From Nocardia cerradoensis NBRC 101014 (lineage in GTDB: Bacteria; Actinomycetota; Actinomycetes; Mycobacteriales; Mycobacteriaceae), in contig NZ_BAFW01000008.1 in assembly GCF_000308535.1 (NCBI RefSeq), forward strand, positions 1 to 64,000: 64,000 nt of DNA, written 5' to 3'. The notes beneath the pieces are model-generated. The model was given only the letters and a program-made list of their open reading frames with translations. It searched no databases and had not been told where the DNA came from. A program made the translations under genes and the position numbers. Shown here piece after piece: positions 26,923 through 37,587 of the stretch; positions within the stretch are counted from its first letter, which is position 1, and each line of letters begins with the position of its first letter.

Positions 26923-27233
26923 ACCCCCTGCGTTCGTCCTGTGTTGTCGCTCACAATAGGTCGTGCATGCCATGATTGGGACCACTTGGACGGACACCGC
27001 GAGGTGATCGCCCGATAGATCGGGAACCACCAGCGTTCTCCGACCGTTTACCTGTTGAACTGCATCAGCTGCCGAACTGCGCGATGTATCGAGTAGACCG
27101 TACGCGGTAACGTGGCTTGTCCGCATCCGTTCTGCCCGACCCGGTCGGTGCCGGTATGGATACGGCCCCGCCCGACGCATAGTAGGCATACACCGGAAAC
27201 ACCGGAAAGGACTGGCCCGCCGGCCGACGCTCT
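26923..27233. other. Divergent promoter region before ftsH
   Basis: 311 bases without a gene. It holds a perfect palindrome CCCGAT-AG-ATCGGG at 27011-27024 and a direct repeat ACACCGGAA at 27190-27207. No promoter hexamers stand out. The nearest purine-rich ribosome site to ftsH (AAAGGA) ends 22 bases before the ATG. Confidence 0.5.
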
Positions 27234-29624
27234 ATGAACCGCAAGACAGTGTTTCGCAACCTGGCCATAGTCGCGGGCATCCTGCTCGTGATCTATCTGG
27301 TCAGCTACTTCAGCAACGACACGCGCGGCTGGAAGAACGTCGATACCTCGGTGGCGCTCACCCAGCTTGCCGACAAGCAGAACGTCAAGCAGGTCCAGAT
27401 CGATGACAAAGAACAGCAGCTGCGCATCACCCTGAAACAGGGCAACGACGCCACCGGCGGCCAGACCCAGATCATGGCCAAGTACCCCGGCGGCAGCGAG
27501 GTCTCCGCGCAGATCCTGCGCGATGTGCAGCAGTCCGGAGCGCCGTTCAACACCGCGGTCAAACAGGACAGCTGGTTCACCCAGGTGCTGCTGTTCGTCC
27601 TGCCGATGGTGATTCTGCTCGGCCTGTTCGTCTTCGTGATGGCCCGCATGCAGGGTGGTGGCCGCGGCGGCATGATGGGCTTCGGTAAATCCAAGGCCAA
27701 ACAGCTGTCGAAGGATATGCCGAAGACCACGTTCGCCGATGTGGCCGGCGCCGACGAGGCCGTCGAAGAGCTGTACGAGATCAAGGACTTCCTGCAGAAT
27801 CCGGCGCGCTACCAGGCGCTGGGCGCCAAGATCCCCAAGGGCGTGCTGCTCTACGGCCCTCCCGGAACCGGTAAGACGCTGCTGGCCCGCGCCGTCGCGG
27901 GTGAGGCCGGGGTGCCGTTCTTCACGATCTCCGGTTCCGACTTCGTCGAGATGTTCGTCGGTGTCGGCGCCTCGCGCGTGCGCGACCTGTTCGACCAGGC
28001 CAAGCAGAACAGCCCCTGCATCATCTTCGTCGACGAGATCGACGCGGTCGGCCGCCAGCGCGGCGCCGGCCTCGGCGGTGGTCACGACGAGCGCGAGCAG
28101 ACGCTGAACCAGTTGCTGGTCGAGATGGACGGTTTCGGCGACCGCACCGGCGTCATCATCATCGCGGCCACCAACCGGCCCGACATCCTGGACCCGGCGC
28201 TGCTGCGCCCGGGCCGCTTCGACCGCCAGATCCCGGTCGGCAACCCGGACCTCGCCGGTCGGCGCGCGATTCTGCGGGTGCATTCGCAGGGCAAGCCGAT
28301 CGCGCCCGATGCCGATCTGGACGGCCTCGCCAAGCGCACCGTCGGCATGTCGGGTGCGGATCTGGCCAATGTGATCAACGAGGCGGCGCTGCTCACCGCG
28401 CGTGAACACGGCAACGTCATCACCGGACCGGCTCTGGAGGAATCGGTCGACCGGGTGATCGGCGGTCCGCGTCGCAAGAGCCGGATCATCAGCGAACACG
28501 AGAAGAAGATCACCGCATACCACGAGGGCGGTCACACCCTGGCCGCGTGGGCGATGCCCGATATCGAGCCCGTCTACAAGGTCACCATCCTGGCCCGCGG
28601 TCGTACCGGCGGCCACGCCATGACCGTGCCCGAGGACGACAAGGGCCTGATGACCCGGTCGGAGATGATCGCCCGCCTGGTGATGGCGATGGGCGGCCGC
28701 GCGGCCGAGGAACTGGTCTTCCACGAGCCGACCACCGGGGCCTCGTCCGATATCGACCAGGCGACCAAGATCGCGCGTGCGATGGTCACCGAATACGGCA
28801 TGAGTGCCCGGCTGGGCGCGGTGCGCTACGGGCAGGAGCAGGGCGACCCCTTCCTGGGCCGCACGATGGGCACCGGCTCGGACTACTCGCACGAGGTGGC
28901 CCGCGAGATCGACGAGGAGGTGCGCAACCTCATCGAGGCCGCGCACACCGAGGCCTGGGCGATCCTCAACGAATATCGCGACGAACTCGACGCGCTGGCC
29001 ACAGCGCTGCTGGAGCGCGAGACCCTGCACCGCAAGGATCTCGAACAGGTGCTCGCCACCGTCGACAAGCGTCCGCGCATCACCGCCTTCAACGATTTCG
29101 GTGAGCGTGTGCCCTCGGATCGCCCGCCGGTGAAGACCCCGCGCGAACTCGCCGCCGAACGCGGCGAACCGTGGCCGGAGGAGGCCGAGACCCGCAAGCC
29201 GAGCCAGCCCGCGCCGCAGCCGGTGCCGGCCAACGGCTATCCGCAGGAGGGCCATCGCAACCCGGCCCCGGCTCCGACCCCCGGCTACGGCTATCCGGCC
29301 CCGCAGCCCGGTAACTACCCGCGGCCCGCGAACGGCCCGGGATATCCGCCGCGGCAGGGTACGCACGGCTCCCGCCCGGATTACGGCGCTCCCGCCGGCT
29401 GGTCGGCTCCGGGCTGGCCGCCGCAGGAGGATCCGTCCGCTGGCGGTTCGCCGCAGCAGCCGGAGTACGGCGGTGGCTACGGCGGCGGATCCCAGGGATA
29501 CGGCGAGCCCCAGCGCTACGGCGGTGGTCATCGGCGGCCCGAGTGGTCCGGAGATCAGGAGGGTTCGCCGCAGAACGGCACCCAGGATCACGGCGATTGG
29601 GACGGACCGAACAGCCACCGCTGA
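27234..29624 (+). CDS. ftsH: ATP-dependent zinc metalloprotease FtsH
   Basis: 796 residues. A membrane AAA+ protease that extracts and degrades membrane and some soluble proteins. Helix 1 (about 9-26) and helix 2 (about 115-137) flank an extracytoplasmic loop; then Walker A GPPGTGKT (208-215), Walker B IIFVDEID, the second region of homology [17 protein letters not shown], and zinc site HEGGH (430-434). The last 150 residues are Pro/Gly/Tyr-rich and probably disordered, longer than in mycobacteria. The start MNRK matches the mycobacterial protein, although no good ribosome site lies at normal distance. It heads the folate gene cluster. Confidence 0.97.
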   Translation: MNRKTVFRNLAIVAGILLVIYLVSYFSNDTRGWKNVDTSVALTQLADKQNVKQVQIDDKEQQLRITLKQGNDATGGQTQIMAKYPGGSEVSAQILRDVQQSGAPFNTAVKQDSWFTQVLLFVLPMVILLGLFVFVMARMQGGGRGGMMGFGKSKAKQLSKDMPKTTFADVAGADEAVEELYEIKDFLQNPARYQALGAKIPKGVLLYGPPGTGKTLLARAVAGEAGVPFFTISGSDFVEMFVGVGASRVRDLFDQAKQNSPCIIFVDEIDAVGRQRGAGLGGGHDEREQTLNQLLVEMDGFGDRTGVIIIAATNRPDILDPALLRPGRFDRQIPVGNPDLAGRRAILRVHSQGKPIAPDADLDGLAKRTVGMSGADLANVINEAALLTAREHGNVITGPALEESVDRVIGGPRRKSRIISEHEKKITAYHEGGHTLAAWAMPDIEPVYKVTILARGRTGGHAMTVPEDDKGLMTRSEMIARLVMAMGGRAAEELVFHEPTTGASSDIDQATKIARAMVTEYGMSARLGAVRYGQEQGDPFLGRTMGTGSDYSHEVAREIDEEVRNLIEAAHTEAWAILNEYRDELDALATALLERETLHRKDLEQVLATVDKRPRITAFNDFGERVPSDRPPVKTPRELAAERGEPWPEEAETRKPSQPAPQPVPANGYPQEGHRNPAPAPTPGYGYPAPQPGNYPRPANGPGYPPRQGTHGSRPDYGAPAGWSAPGWPPQEDPSAGGSPQQPEYGGGYGGGSQGYGEPQRYGGGHRRPEWSGDQEGSPQNGTQDHGDWDGPNSHR

Positions 29625-29699
29625 CCGGCTGCGATTAGGCTCGACGGTCGAACCGCGCTGTCGGCGCGTTGATTTACGTGATTGTGGAGGTGTCCTCGT

Positions 29700-30371
29700 A
29701 TGTCGGCCAACAACAGCGCTCCCGCCGGGTCCGATTCGGCGTCGGGCGCGGGTGCCGCCGTGGTTGCGGAGGCACCGGCTCCGATCGCGCTGGGTACCGG
29801 TCGGACCTTCGATCAGAAGCGGGCCGAGGCCGCGGTGCGGGAACTACTGGTCGCGGTCGGGGAGGATCCCGACCGCCCCGGGCTGATCGATACTCCCGCC
29901 CGGGTCGCGCGCGCCTATCTCGAGATGTTCGCGGGCCTGTACGTGGAACCGGATTCGGTGCTGAACACCACCTTCGACGAAGGGCATCAGGAATTGGTGC
30001 TGGTGCGCGACATCCCGATGTATTCGACCTGCGAACACCACCTGGTGTCCTTCCACGGCGTCGCGCACGTCGGGTACATCCCGGGTCCGCAGGGGCGGGT
30101 CACCGGTCTGTCCAAACTGGCCCGCCTGGTCGACCTGTACGCCAAGCGGCCGCAGGTCCAGGAGCGGCTGACCAGCCAGATCGCCGACGCGGTGATGCGG
30201 AAACTGGATCCCCGCGGCGCCATCGTGGTGGTCGAGGCCGAGCATCTGTGCATGGCGATGCGCGGTATCCGCAAGCCCGGCGCCAGCACCACCACCTCCG
30301 CGGTGCGTGGCCTGCTGCAGACCAACGCCTCCTCGCGCGCCGAGGCCCTCGACCTGATCCTGCGCAAATGA
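29700..30371 (+). CDS. folE: GTP cyclohydrolase I
   Basis: 223 residues; the first step of folate synthesis, GTP to dihydroneopterin triphosphate. Zinc and active-site motifs are intact: [20 protein letters not shown] and [12 protein letters not shown], with the conserved [16 protein letters not shown]. The first 30 residues are a low-complexity tail. ATG chosen for GGAGG nine bases upstream. First gene of the tight folE-folP-folB-folK run. Confidence 0.96.
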   Translation: MSANNSAPAGSDSASGAGAAVVAEAPAPIALGTGRTFDQKRAEAAVRELLVAVGEDPDRPGLIDTPARVARAYLEMFAGLYVEPDSVLNTTFDEGHQELVLVRDIPMYSTCEHHLVSFHGVAHVGYIPGPQGRVTGLSKLARLVDLYAKRPQVQERLTSQIADAVMRKLDPRGAIVVVEAEHLCMAMRGIRKPGASTTTSAVRGLLQTNASSRAEALDLILRK

Positions 30372-30381
30372 GCGATCGCCC

Positions 30382-31299
30382 ATGAGCGCAGTGATCACGC
30401 CCCGGGACGGGCGCTCGTGCGTGGTGATGGGCGTGGTGAACGTCACCAGCGACTCCTTTTCCGACGGTGGCCGCTACCTCGATCCGGCCGTCGCGGTCGC
30501 CCACGGGGTGCGGCTGTACGAGGCCGGCGCCGACATCATCGATGTGGGCGGTGAATCCACCCGCCCGGGCGCCGTGCGCATCGATCCCGACACCGAGGCC
30601 CGGCGGGTGGTCCCGGTGATTCGCGGTCTGGTGGAGGCCGGCGTGCCGACCAGCGTGGACACCATGCGGGCGAGTGTCGCGGCCGCCGCGATCGACGCCG
30701 GGGTGAGCGTCGTCAACGACGTCTCCGGTGGTCGCGCGGATGCCGAGATGGTGAAAGTCGTTGCCGCCGCGCAGATCCCGTGGATTCTGATGCACTGGCG
30801 GGCGAATGCCGACCATCGCCACATCGGCCCGGCCGACCATTACGACGACGTCGTGGGTGAGGTGCTGGCCGAACTGTCGGCGCAGGTGGATCTGGCCATG
30901 GCGGCCGGCGTGCATCCGAGCCGGCTGGTGCTGGACCCGGGCCTCGGCTTCGCCAAGAACGCCGAACACAACTGGGCACTGCTGGGCGCACTGCCGGAAC
31001 TGACGGCCCAGGGGTTGCCGATTCTGGTGGGCGCCTCCCGCAAGCGTTTCCTGGGTTCGCTGCTGGCCGACGAGTCCGGACCGCGTCCGCCCGACGGGCG
31101 TGAGGTCGCCACCGCCACCATCTCGGCCCTCGCTGCCCAGCACGGCGCGTGGGGCGTACGAGTGCACGATGTGCGGTCGTCGCTCGACGCCATCGCCGTC
31201 GCGGACGCCTGGCGGCGAGCCGCCGAGATCGGGCAGCGGCGAGCCGCCGAGATCGGGCAGCGGCGAGCCGCCGGTTCACACCATCAGGGGAGCGAGTGA
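30382..31299 (+). CDS. folP: Dihydropteroate synthase
   Basis: 305 residues; condenses hydroxymethyl-dihydropterin pyrophosphate with p-aminobenzoate, the sulfonamide target. Both signatures are present: [14 protein letters not shown] and [11 protein letters not shown], plus GASRKRFLG. The enzyme core ends near residue 277; the tail carries two and a half copies of RRAAEIGQ encoded by a 24-base tandem repeat. Its stop overlaps the folB start. Confidence 0.96.
   Translation: MSAVITPRDGRSCVVMGVVNVTSDSFSDGGRYLDPAVAVAHGVRLYEAGADIIDVGGESTRPGAVRIDPDTEARRVVPVIRGLVEAGVPTSVDTMRASVAAAAIDAGVSVVNDVSGGRADAEMVKVVAAAQIPWILMHWRANADHRHIGPADHYDDVVGEVLAELSAQVDLAMAAGVHPSRLVLDPGLGFAKNAEHNWALLGALPELTAQGLPILVGASRKRFLGSLLADESGPRPPDGREVATATISALAAQHGAWGVRVHDVRSSLDAIAVADAWRRAAEIGQRRAAEIGQRRAAGSHHQGSE
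31213..31273 (+). repeat. 24-base tandem repeat in folP 3' end
   Basis: Two full copies (31213-31236, 31237-31260) and a 13-base partial of CGGCGAGCCGCCGAGATC..., in frame, adding RRAAEIGQ units to the FolP C-terminus. A slippage-type expansion that may vary between strains. Confidence 0.9.
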
Positions 31300-31688
31300 G
31301 TACCGATCGCATCGAGCTGCGCGGTCTGCGCGCCTACGGTCACCACGGCTGCTTCGACTTCGAGCGCCGGGAGGGCCAGGAATTCCTGGTCGACATCACC
31401 CTGTGGCTGGATTTCGCGAAGGCGGCCGCGACCGACGAGCTGTCGGCCACCGTCGACTACGGCGAGCTGGCGCAACGCGCGGTCGCGATCGTCTCCGGGC
31501 CGCCGCGCAATCTGATCGAGACCGTCGCCGCCGAGATCGCCGACGATGTGATGCGCGACGAGCGCGTCGTCGCCGCGGAGGTGGTCGTGCACAAGCCGTC
31601 GGCGCCGATTCCGCACGCCTTCGCCGATGTCCGGGTGGTGGCCACCAGGCGGCGAGACGTACCGCCGACCCCGGAGGTGGCCGGATGA
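31296..31688 (+). CDS. folB: Dihydroneopterin aldolase
   Basis: 130 residues starting at a GTG that overlaps the folP stop (GTGA). FolB cleaves dihydroneopterin to 6-hydroxymethyl-dihydropterin. [18 protein letters not shown] and the late [14 protein letters not shown] match the family, including the catalytic Lys in [10 protein letters not shown]. Translationally coupled with folP and folK. Confidence 0.96.
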   Translation: MSTDRIELRGLRAYGHHGCFDFERREGQEFLVDITLWLDFAKAAATDELSATVDYGELAQRAVAIVSGPPRNLIETVAAEIADDVMRDERVVAAEVVVHKPSAPIPHAFADVRVVATRRRDVPPTPEVAG

Positions 31689-32221
31689 GCCGTGCGGTGC
31701 TGTCGATCGGGTCGAATCTGGGGGATCGGCTCGCCCATCTCCGCAGCGTGGTGGAGGCGCTGACGCCGCAGCTGGTCGCGGTGTCGCCGGTGTACACGAC
31801 CGCGCCGTGGGGTGGAGTGCCGCAGGAGGACTACCTCAATGCCGTTGTGGTGGTGGAGGATTCGGAGCTGGGTCCGCACGATTGGCTCGAACGCGGACAG
31901 CGGCTCGAGCAGCGGTCCGGGCGTGTCCGCGAGATCCGCTGGGGCGCACGGACTCTGGATGTGGACGTGATCTGGTGCGCCGAGCGCGGCGCCGCGGGAC
32001 TGCGGCCGGTGACCAGTGCGGATCCGGAACTGACACTGCCGCATCCGCAGGCGCACAACCGCGCGTTCGTCCTGGTGCCGTGGGCCGAGGTCGAACCCGA
32101 TGCGACGCTGGAGGTCGACGGCCGGACCCGTCGGATCCGGGACCTGCTGGCCGAACTCGATCCGGGCGAGATCGACGGCGTCCGGCTCACCGACCTGTCG
32201 CTGTCCGCGGCGCAACGATGA
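31685..32221 (+). CDS. folK: 6-Hydroxymethyl-dihydropterin pyrophosphokinase
   Basis: 178 residues; ATG overlaps the folB stop (ATGA). It activates hydroxymethyl-dihydropterin with ATP for Fol[19 protein letters not shown], and the metal-binding [10 protein letters not shown] followed by [16 protein letters not shown] are diagnostic. Confidence 0.96.
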   Translation: MSRAVLSIGSNLGDRLAHLRSVVEALTPQLVAVSPVYTTAPWGGVPQEDYLNAVVVVEDSELGPHDWLERGQRLEQRSGRVREIRWGARTLDVDVIWCAERGAAGLRPVTSADPELTLPHPQAHNRAFVLVPWAEVEPDATLEVDGRTRRIRDLLAELDPGEIDGVRLTDLSLSAAQR

Positions 32222-32234
32222 TCGGTGGCTGGTC

Positions 32235-32714
32235 ATGAATGTCATGAGGCCGACCAAGATTCTGGATCTGCTCGCGAACGTCCTGATCGCCGCCGCGGTG
32301 GCGTGGGTGGCGACGCGCTGGGCCTATTCGAGCTTTCCGCCGATCACGGTGATCGCGGGCGCCTCGCTGTATCCGGTGGCCGCCGTGGAAGCGGTGCTGG
32401 CGTTCGTGATTCGCTCCCGCGTCGGCGAGCACCGCATCGGTGACGGTCCGAAACAGTTGCATCCGATCACCGCGGCCCGCGCGGTGGCGCTGGCGAAGGC
32501 CTCGGCGCAGGTGGGTTCCCTGGCGGCCGGCGTGTGGCTGGGCTTCCTGATCTGGGTGCTGCCGCAGCGGTCGGATATGCGCGCGGCTGCCTCGGACACC
32601 CCCGGCGCCATCGTGGGTCTGATCGCCGGTGTGGTGTTGGTCGCGGCCGCGCTGTGGCTGGAGTATTGCTGCCGCGCGCCACATGAGCCACCAGACGAAC
32701 CAGCTACCTCATAG
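32235..32714 (+). CDS. DUF3180 membrane protein
   Basis: 159 residues with four membrane helices (LLANVLIAAAVAWVATRW, SLYPVAAVEAVLAFVI, SLAAGVWLGFLIWVLP, VGLIAGVVLVAAALWL). DUF3180 genes follow folK across actinobacteria; the constant position hints at a role near folate or the membrane, but none is proven. Start at the ATG 14 bases after folK. Confidence 0.88.
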   Translation: MNVMRPTKILDLLANVLIAAAVAWVATRWAYSSFPPITVIAGASLYPVAAVEAVLAFVIRSRVGEHRIGDGPKQLHPITAARAVALAKASAQVGSLAAGVWLGFLIWVLPQRSDMRAAASDTPGAIVGLIAGVVLVAAALWLEYCCRAPHEPPDEPATS

Positions 32715-32784
32715 CTAACACAGTTGAGTCGAGTTCCGGACCGGCTGCGCGCCGAAATCCGCTATTCGAGTTACCCTTGCGGAC

Positions 32785-33867
32785 ATGGTTTCACCCTCCC
32801 GTAGCAGTGCTTCCCCGCGACAGCGGGACAACGCGGGAAAAATCGTCGTCGGCGTATTAATTCTGCTCGGTCTGATTGCCAGCGTGTTTCTGATTTTCAG
32901 CAACAATGTGCAGTTGGTTCGGGTCGGTTTGGTCGCGGCTCTGTGGGCCGCCGCGGTGGCCGCGCTGGCGGCGACCCGCTACCGCCGGGATGCGGCGATC
33001 GATCAGGCCAAGGCCCGTGACCTGCAGAAGGTCTACGAGTTGCAGCTCGAACGCGAGATCACCGCCCGGCGCGAATACGAACTCGGCGTCGAATCGCGGG
33101 TGCGCCGGGAGGTCGGCGCGGACGCCGCCGAACTGGCCGCGCTGCGGAGCGAGCTGACCGTGTTGCGCGAAAGCCTGCAGCGGCTGTTCGACGGCGACCT
33201 ACTGGTCGACCGACCGGCGCTGCGCGCCGAGGCTGTGCGCGTACAGGAGCTCACCCGCGCCACCGTGGCGAACGGTAGCTCGCAGGAAACCGACACCTGG
33301 GACGCGTGGAGTGCGCCGGCCGTGCCGCTGCACGTGGTCTCGCCGGTCTTCGATCCGGACCATCCCGAACCCCCGGCCTTCGCCAGCCCCTACGACGATC
33401 CGGTGACGGCCGAGACTGCCGTGGTGTCGGCGGAGGCGTCGGACGAGGAGGGAGAATCGCCGGGGTCCGTATCGCCGGGGTCCGTATCGCCGGAGTCTGC
33501 ATCGTCGAAGGCCGGATCCTCGAACGCCGAATCGTCGAAGGTCGAGGCCGCCGGATCCGAATCCGCCCAGGCGGCCGGTGACGAGCACGCCGACCCCGCG
33601 GCGACCTCGGCGAAATCCGGCACCGCGGCGGCGAACGAAACGTCCGAACCGGCGGGGAGCGGCGCGGATTCGGCCTCCGAATCCGGCGACTCGCGTCCGA
33701 ATTCCGCGGTGCCGCGGCTGGCTCCCGTCCGACCGGCGACGACCATGGGCACCGCCGGTTCCCGCCGCCGTCGCCACGCCGATTCCGACGAGGATCAGCC
33801 GGGACGCAAGCTCACCGTCGCGGAGATCATGGCGAATCTGCGATCGGAGCAGAACAGCTCGTCGTAA
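32785..33867 (+). CDS. DUF6779-like membrane protein with coiled coil and acidic tail
   Basis: 360 residues. Two membrane helices (IVVGVLILLGLIASVFLIF and VRVGLVAALWAAAVAAL) are followed by a charged helix likely to form a coiled coil (AIDQAKARDLQKVYELQLER to about residue 135). Residues 200-320 are Ser/Glu/Ala-rich with SPGSV repeats. It ends with a basic segment and a conserved helix KLTVAEIMANLR. The gene keeps the place of the mycobacterial DUF6779 protein; function unknown. Confidence 0.8.
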   Translation: MVSPSRSSASPRQRDNAGKIVVGVLILLGLIASVFLIFSNNVQLVRVGLVAALWAAAVAALAATRYRRDAAIDQAKARDLQKVYELQLEREITARREYELGVESRVRREVGADAAELAALRSELTVLRESLQRLFDGDLLVDRPALRAEAVRVQELTRATVANGSSQETDTWDAWSAPAVPLHVVSPVFDPDHPEPPAFASPYDDPVTAETAVVSAEASDEEGESPGSVSPGSVSPESASSKAGSSNAESSKVEAAGSESAQAAGDEHADPAATSAKSGTAAANETSEPAGSGADSASESGDSRPNSAVPRLAPVRPATTMGTAGSRRRRHADSDEDQPGRKLTVAEIMANLRSEQNSSS

Positions 33868-33920
33868 TACCCGCGACGGCGGCCCTGAAACAGGTTGCAT
33901 GTGACGCGCAGTATCGGTAA

Positions 33921-33943
33921 CTTCGCAGGAGGAGTATGCGAAG
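33921..33943. promoter_or_regulatory. Inverted repeat in the leader of the AurF-type gene
   Basis: CTTCGCA-N9-TGCGAAG, flanked by TCGGT and ACCGA, ends 12 bases before the ATG. The loop holds GGAGGAG and the next bases AGGAGA; as RNA it could fold around the ribosome site, as DNA it could be an operator. Confidence 0.5.
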
Positions 33944-33955
33944 GAGACACCGAAG

Positions 33956-34939
33956 ATGCTGTCCACTGCTGTAAAGAACACGTCGGCCGATCCCGAGTAT
34001 CACGAGATCCTGCGTGGTCTGTCCGAGGGTTCGGTGCACAAGAACTTCGACCCCTACGTCGACATCGATTGGGAATCACCGGAATTCGCGGTCGATCCGA
34101 CCGACACCCGCTGGGTCATGCCGGACGAGGATCCGCTGGGCCGCCACCCCTGGTACAAGGCGCAGCCGGTGGAACGCCAGATCGCGATGGGTATGTGGCG
34201 GCAGGCCGGCATCGCCAAGGTCGGCCTGGATTTCGAACAGCTGCTCATCCGCGGCCTGATGCAGTACCTGGTGTCGGTGCCCAACGGTGATCCGGAATTC
34301 CGCTACGTGACGCACGAGGCGGCCGAAGAGTGCAACCACACGATGATGTTCCAGGAGATGATCAACCGCATCGGCGAGGATGTGGTCGGCATGGGCACCA
34401 TCGACCGCAAGCTCACCATGATCATCTGGCCGGCCGTGAAGTATTTCCCGGAGCTGTTCTTCACGATGATTCTCGGTGGTGAGGAACCCATCGACCACCT
34501 GCAGAAATCGCTGCTGCGCGCCGGCACCGACCTGCATCCGATGGTGCAGCGGGTGATGCAGATCCACGTGGCCGAAGAGGCCCGCCACATCTCGTTCGCG
34601 CACGAATATCTGCGCCGCAACGTGCCCGGCATGAATCCGGCCACGAAGTTCGTGCTGTCGCTGCTCTTCCCGACCGCGATGCGGATCATGCTCGACATGA
34701 TCATGACTCCGCCCAAGGAGTTCGTGGAAAAGTTCGACATCCCCGCGGAGGTGATGCGCGAGGCCTACTGGGGCAGCGCGGAGTCCCAGGTCACCATGCG
34801 CAACATCTTCGGCGACGTCCGTGCCCTGGCCACCACGAGCGGCTTGATGAACCCTGTAGCCAAGGTCGCCTGGCGCCTCCTGGGAATCCACGGCCCCACC
34901 TCCCGCTACCGCAGCGAACCCGCCCGCAAGGCCGCGTAG
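33956..34939 (+). CDS. AurF-type di-iron oxygenase
   Basis: 327 residues, all-helical ferritin-like. Iron ligands are offered by EAAEECNHTMMFQEM and by HVAEEARHISFAHEY, the paired E/ExxH pattern of the AurF/CmlI N-oxygenase family, which oxidise aryl-amines. Here no biosynthetic cluster surrounds it and homologues are widespread in Mycobacteriales, so the substrate is open. It is inserted between the folate and pantothenate blocks and has its own leader and terminator. Confidence 0.88.
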   Translation: MLSTAVKNTSADPEYHEILRGLSEGSVHKNFDPYVDIDWESPEFAVDPTDTRWVMPDEDPLGRHPWYKAQPVERQIAMGMWRQAGIAKVGLDFEQLLIRGLMQYLVSVPNGDPEFRYVTHEAAEECNHTMMFQEMINRIGEDVVGMGTIDRKLTMIIWPAVKYFPELFFTMILGGEEPIDHLQKSLLRAGTDLHPMVQRVMQIHVAEEARHISFAHEYLRRNVPGMNPATKFVLSLLFPTAMRIMLDMIMTPPKEFVEKFDIPAEVMREAYWGSAESQVTMRNIFGDVRALATTSGLMNPVAKVAWRLLGIHGPTSRYRSEPARKAA

Positions 34940-34966
34940 GGCCCAGCTTCGCCGAGTAGGCCATCC

Positions 34967-35001
34967 GTCGGGGTGTACATCGAAACGATGTACACCCCGA
35001 C
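34967..35001 (+). terminator. Strong terminator after the AurF-type gene
   Basis: Perfect 16-bp stem GTCGGGGTGTACATCG / CGATGTACACCCCGAC with an AAA loop, 27 bases past the stop. Confidence 0.88.
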
Positions 35002-35123
35002 AAGGTACTGAGGGAAATATCACGCGCCCCGGCTCTGGCAGCGCCCCCGGTCACTACCTATTCTCGACTCGTAACGTCCGGTACCCGCCATGCGGGACTG
35101 GAACGCCTTCCGAGAGGACAACG

Positions 35124-36107
35124 GTGACCTCCGATTTTTCGCGGCCCGACGAGGCCGATTCATCGCGCCCCGCCGCGCCCGCGGCATCGGGCACATCCGC
35201 TGTTTCCGGCTCCGATCCGGCGCCGGCTCGGCTGACGGTCGGCATCGTGTCGGCGGGCCGGGTGGGTTCGGCGCTGGGTGTCGCGCTGGAGCGTGCCGGG
35301 CATGTGGTGTTCGGGGTGTCCGCGATTTCCGATGCGTCGCGGCATCGGGCGCGGACGCGGTTGCCGGAGGCGCAGATCTTGCCGGTGGAGGAGATCGCGG
35401 CCCGCAGCGAACTGCTGATCCTGGCGGTACCGGACAGTGAACTGCCCGGTCTGGTGGCCGGTTTGGCGGCCGCGCGGGTGGTCCGCCCGGGAACGATCGT
35501 CGCGCATACCTCGGGGGCGAACGGCGTGGCCGTACTGTCCCCGCTGACCGGTGTCCGCCCGCTGGCGATCCATCCGGCGATGACCTTCACCGGCCACGAC
35601 GAGGACACCGCGCGCTTGGCGAATGCCTGTTTCGGGATCACCGCGGCCGACGAGATCGGTTATGCGATCGCGCAGTCGCTGGTGATCGAGATGGGCGGCG
35701 AACCGGTCCGGGTGCCGGAGGAGAACCGGGCGCTGTATCACGCGGCTCTCGCGCACGGCAGTAATCATCTGGTCACCCTGATCGTCGATGCGGTGGCGGC
35801 GTTGCGGGCGGCGTTGGACGGCCCGGGTCTGCTGGGGCAGCAGGTGGTCGACGAGCAGCCCAACGGTTTGGCGGAGCGGATGCTGGCGCCGCTGGCGTCG
35901 GCGGCGCTGGACAACGCGCTGCGCCGGGGTCTGCCGGCCTTGACCGGCCCGGTGGCGCGTGGTGACGCCCTCGCGGTCTCGGCGCACCTGGAGGCACTGG
36001 CCGCGGCCGATCCGGAGCTGGCCGAGAGCTATCGCGCGATGTCGCTGCGGACGGCGCAGCTGGCCCGCACGAGTCCGGATCTGATCGGTCTGCTGGAGGG
36101 ACACTGA
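35124..36107 (+). CDS. Rossmann-like/DUF2520 protein of the pantothenate operon
   Basis: 327 residues. From residue 37 a nucleotide-binding fold [20 protein letters not shown] is followed by [16 protein letters not shown] and the DUF2520 helical half ([17 protein letters not shown]). This is the fold of 6-phosphogluconate-type and ketopantoate reductases. Its stop overlaps panC by one base, so it may be the missing ketopantoate reductase step of the pathway; that is inference. Start GTG with GAGAGG upstream. Confidence 0.88.
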   Translation: MTSDFSRPDEADSSRPAAPAASGTSAVSGSDPAPARLTVGIVSAGRVGSALGVALERAGHVVFGVSAISDASRHRARTRLPEAQILPVEEIAARSELLILAVPDSELPGLVAGLAAARVVRPGTIVAHTSGANGVAVLSPLTGVRPLAIHPAMTFTGHDEDTARLANACFGITAADEIGYAIAQSLVIEMGGEPVRVPEENRALYHAALAHGSNHLVTLIVDAVAALRAALDGPGLLGQQVVDEQPNGLAERMLAPLASAALDNALRRGLPALTGPVARGDALAVSAHLEALAAADPELAESYRAMSLRTAQLARTSPDLIGLLEGH

Positions 36108-37132
36108 TGTCGAATTCGCGAGCGAAGAAGCTGACCCCGGAGCAGTTGCGCACCCTGTATCGCCCGGGCGAGCTGACGGTGGTGCACGAGCCGGCCGCGC
36201 TCTCGGCGGTGACCTCCGCACTGCGCGGGGTGGGTCGCACGGTCGCGCTGGTGCCGACGATGGGTGCCCTGCACGAGGGCCATCTGGAGTTGGTGCGCCG
36301 CGCCAAGCGCACGAATCAGGTTGTGGTGGTGTCGATTTTCGTCAACCCGCTGCAGTTCGGCGAGAACGAGGACTTCGACAAGTATCCGCGCACGCTCGAC
36401 AGCGATGTGGCGCTGTTGCGTGACGAGGGCGTGGCGCTGGTGTTCGCGCCGAGCGTGGCCCAGATGTATCCGGAGGGCCCGCGGACCTCGGTCCATCCGG
36501 GACCGCTCGGCGCCGAGTTGGAGGGCGCCAGCCGCCCGACCCACTTCGCGGGGATGTTGACGGTGGTGGCGAAACTGCTGCAGATCGTCCGTCCGCACGA
36601 GGCGTTCTTCGGCGAGAAGGACTATCAGCAGCTGACGCTGATCCGGCAGATGGTCCGGGATCTGAACTTCGACGTCGAGATCGTCGCGGTGCCCACGGTG
36701 CGCGAATCCGACGGCTTGGCGTTGTCCTCGCGCAACCGCTACCTGGACGAGCAGCAGCGCGAGTCGGCGATCACGCTGTCCGCCGCGCTGGCCGCGGGCC
36801 GGCATGCGGCGGGGCGGGGACCCGACGCGGTGGTGGCCGCGGCCCGTTCGGTGCTCGACGGCGCGACCGGTGTCGACGTCGACTACTTGGAGTTGCGTGG
36901 TTCCGATCTGGGCCCCATTCCGAGCAGCGGGAACGCTCGTCTGCTGGTGGCCGCCCGCGTCGGCGCCACCCGCCTGATCGACAACCTTCCCGTCACCGTC
37001 GTTCCCGCGGTGTCCGATGCGGCGTCCGCGGGGCCCTCCGTGGTTACGCAGGCTGCCGCCTCCGGACCCGTCGCTCCCGCCGACGGCCACAATGCTGTCC
37101 CCGATTTCCAGCCTGCCCAGGCCGACGCATAG
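36107..37132 (+). CDS. panC: Pantothenate synthetase
   Basis: 341 residues; ligates pantoate with beta-alanine using ATP. The HxGH-type site is HEGH (56-59) in [11 protein letters not shown], then [28 protein letters not shown] and SSRNRYL. The last 50 residues are a disordered Ala/Pro tail beyond the family core. ATG overlaps the DUF2520 stop (TGATG). Confidence 0.96.
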   Translation: MSNSRAKKLTPEQLRTLYRPGELTVVHEPAALSAVTSALRGVGRTVALVPTMGALHEGHLELVRRAKRTNQVVVVSIFVNPLQFGENEDFDKYPRTLDSDVALLRDEGVALVFAPSVAQMYPEGPRTSVHPGPLGAELEGASRPTHFAGMLTVVAKLLQIVRPHEAFFGEKDYQQLTLIRQMVRDLNFDVEIVAVPTVRESDGLALSSRNRYLDEQQRESAITLSAALAAGRHAAGRGPDAVVAAARSVLDGATGVDVDYLELRGSDLGPIPSSGNARLLVAARVGATRLIDNLPVTVVPAVSDAASAGPSVVTQAAASGPVAPADGHNAVPDFQPAQADA

Positions 37133-37146
37133 GAAAGGCGACCACG

Positions 37147-37566
37147 ATGTTGCGCACCATGATGAAGTCGAAGATCCACCGTGCCACGGTGACCCACGCC
37201 GATCTGCACTATGTGGGCTCGGTGACCGTGGATCCGGATCTGATGGATGCCGCCGATCTGCTCGAGGGCGAGCAGGTCTGCATCGTCGATATCGACAACG
37301 GCGCCCGGCTGGAAACCTATGTGATCGCCGGTGAGCGCGGTTCGGGTGTGATCGGAATCAACGGCGCCGCAGCGCATCTGGTGAATCCGGGTGATCTCGT
37401 CATCCTGATCGCCTACGGCATGATGGACGAGGCCGAGCTGCGCGAGTACCAGCCGCGGGTGGTGTTCGTCGACGACCGCAACCGTCCGGTGCAGCTGGGT
37501 TCGGACCCGGCGCACGCCCCGGAGGGTTCGGGGTTGACCTCGCCGCGCTCGCTGACCTTCGCCTGA
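37147..37566 (+). CDS. panD: Aspartate 1-decarboxylase proenzyme
   Basis: 139 residues; makes beta-alanine for PanC. The self-processing site is Gly24-Ser25 in HYVGSVTVD, which yields the pyruvoyl cofactor. [13 protein letters not shown] is the conserved segment after it. The C-terminal tail past PRVVFVD is the variable region known in mycobacteria to affect stability. 14 bases after panC. Confidence 0.97.
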   Translation: MLRTMMKSKIHRATVTHADLHYVGSVTVDPDLMDAADLLEGEQVCIVDIDNGARLETYVIAGERGSGVIGINGAAAHLVNPGDLVILIAYGMMDEAELREYQPRVVFVDDRNRPVQLGSDPAHAPEGSGLTSPRSLTFA

Positions 37567-37587
37567 GCCGCGGGCAGCGGGGCGAGG

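Noticed and set aside
27048..29618. Minus-strand frame of 856 codons opposite ftsH
   Set aside because: Antisense shadow; Leu/Arg/Gly/His-rich with no domain, while ftsH is certain.
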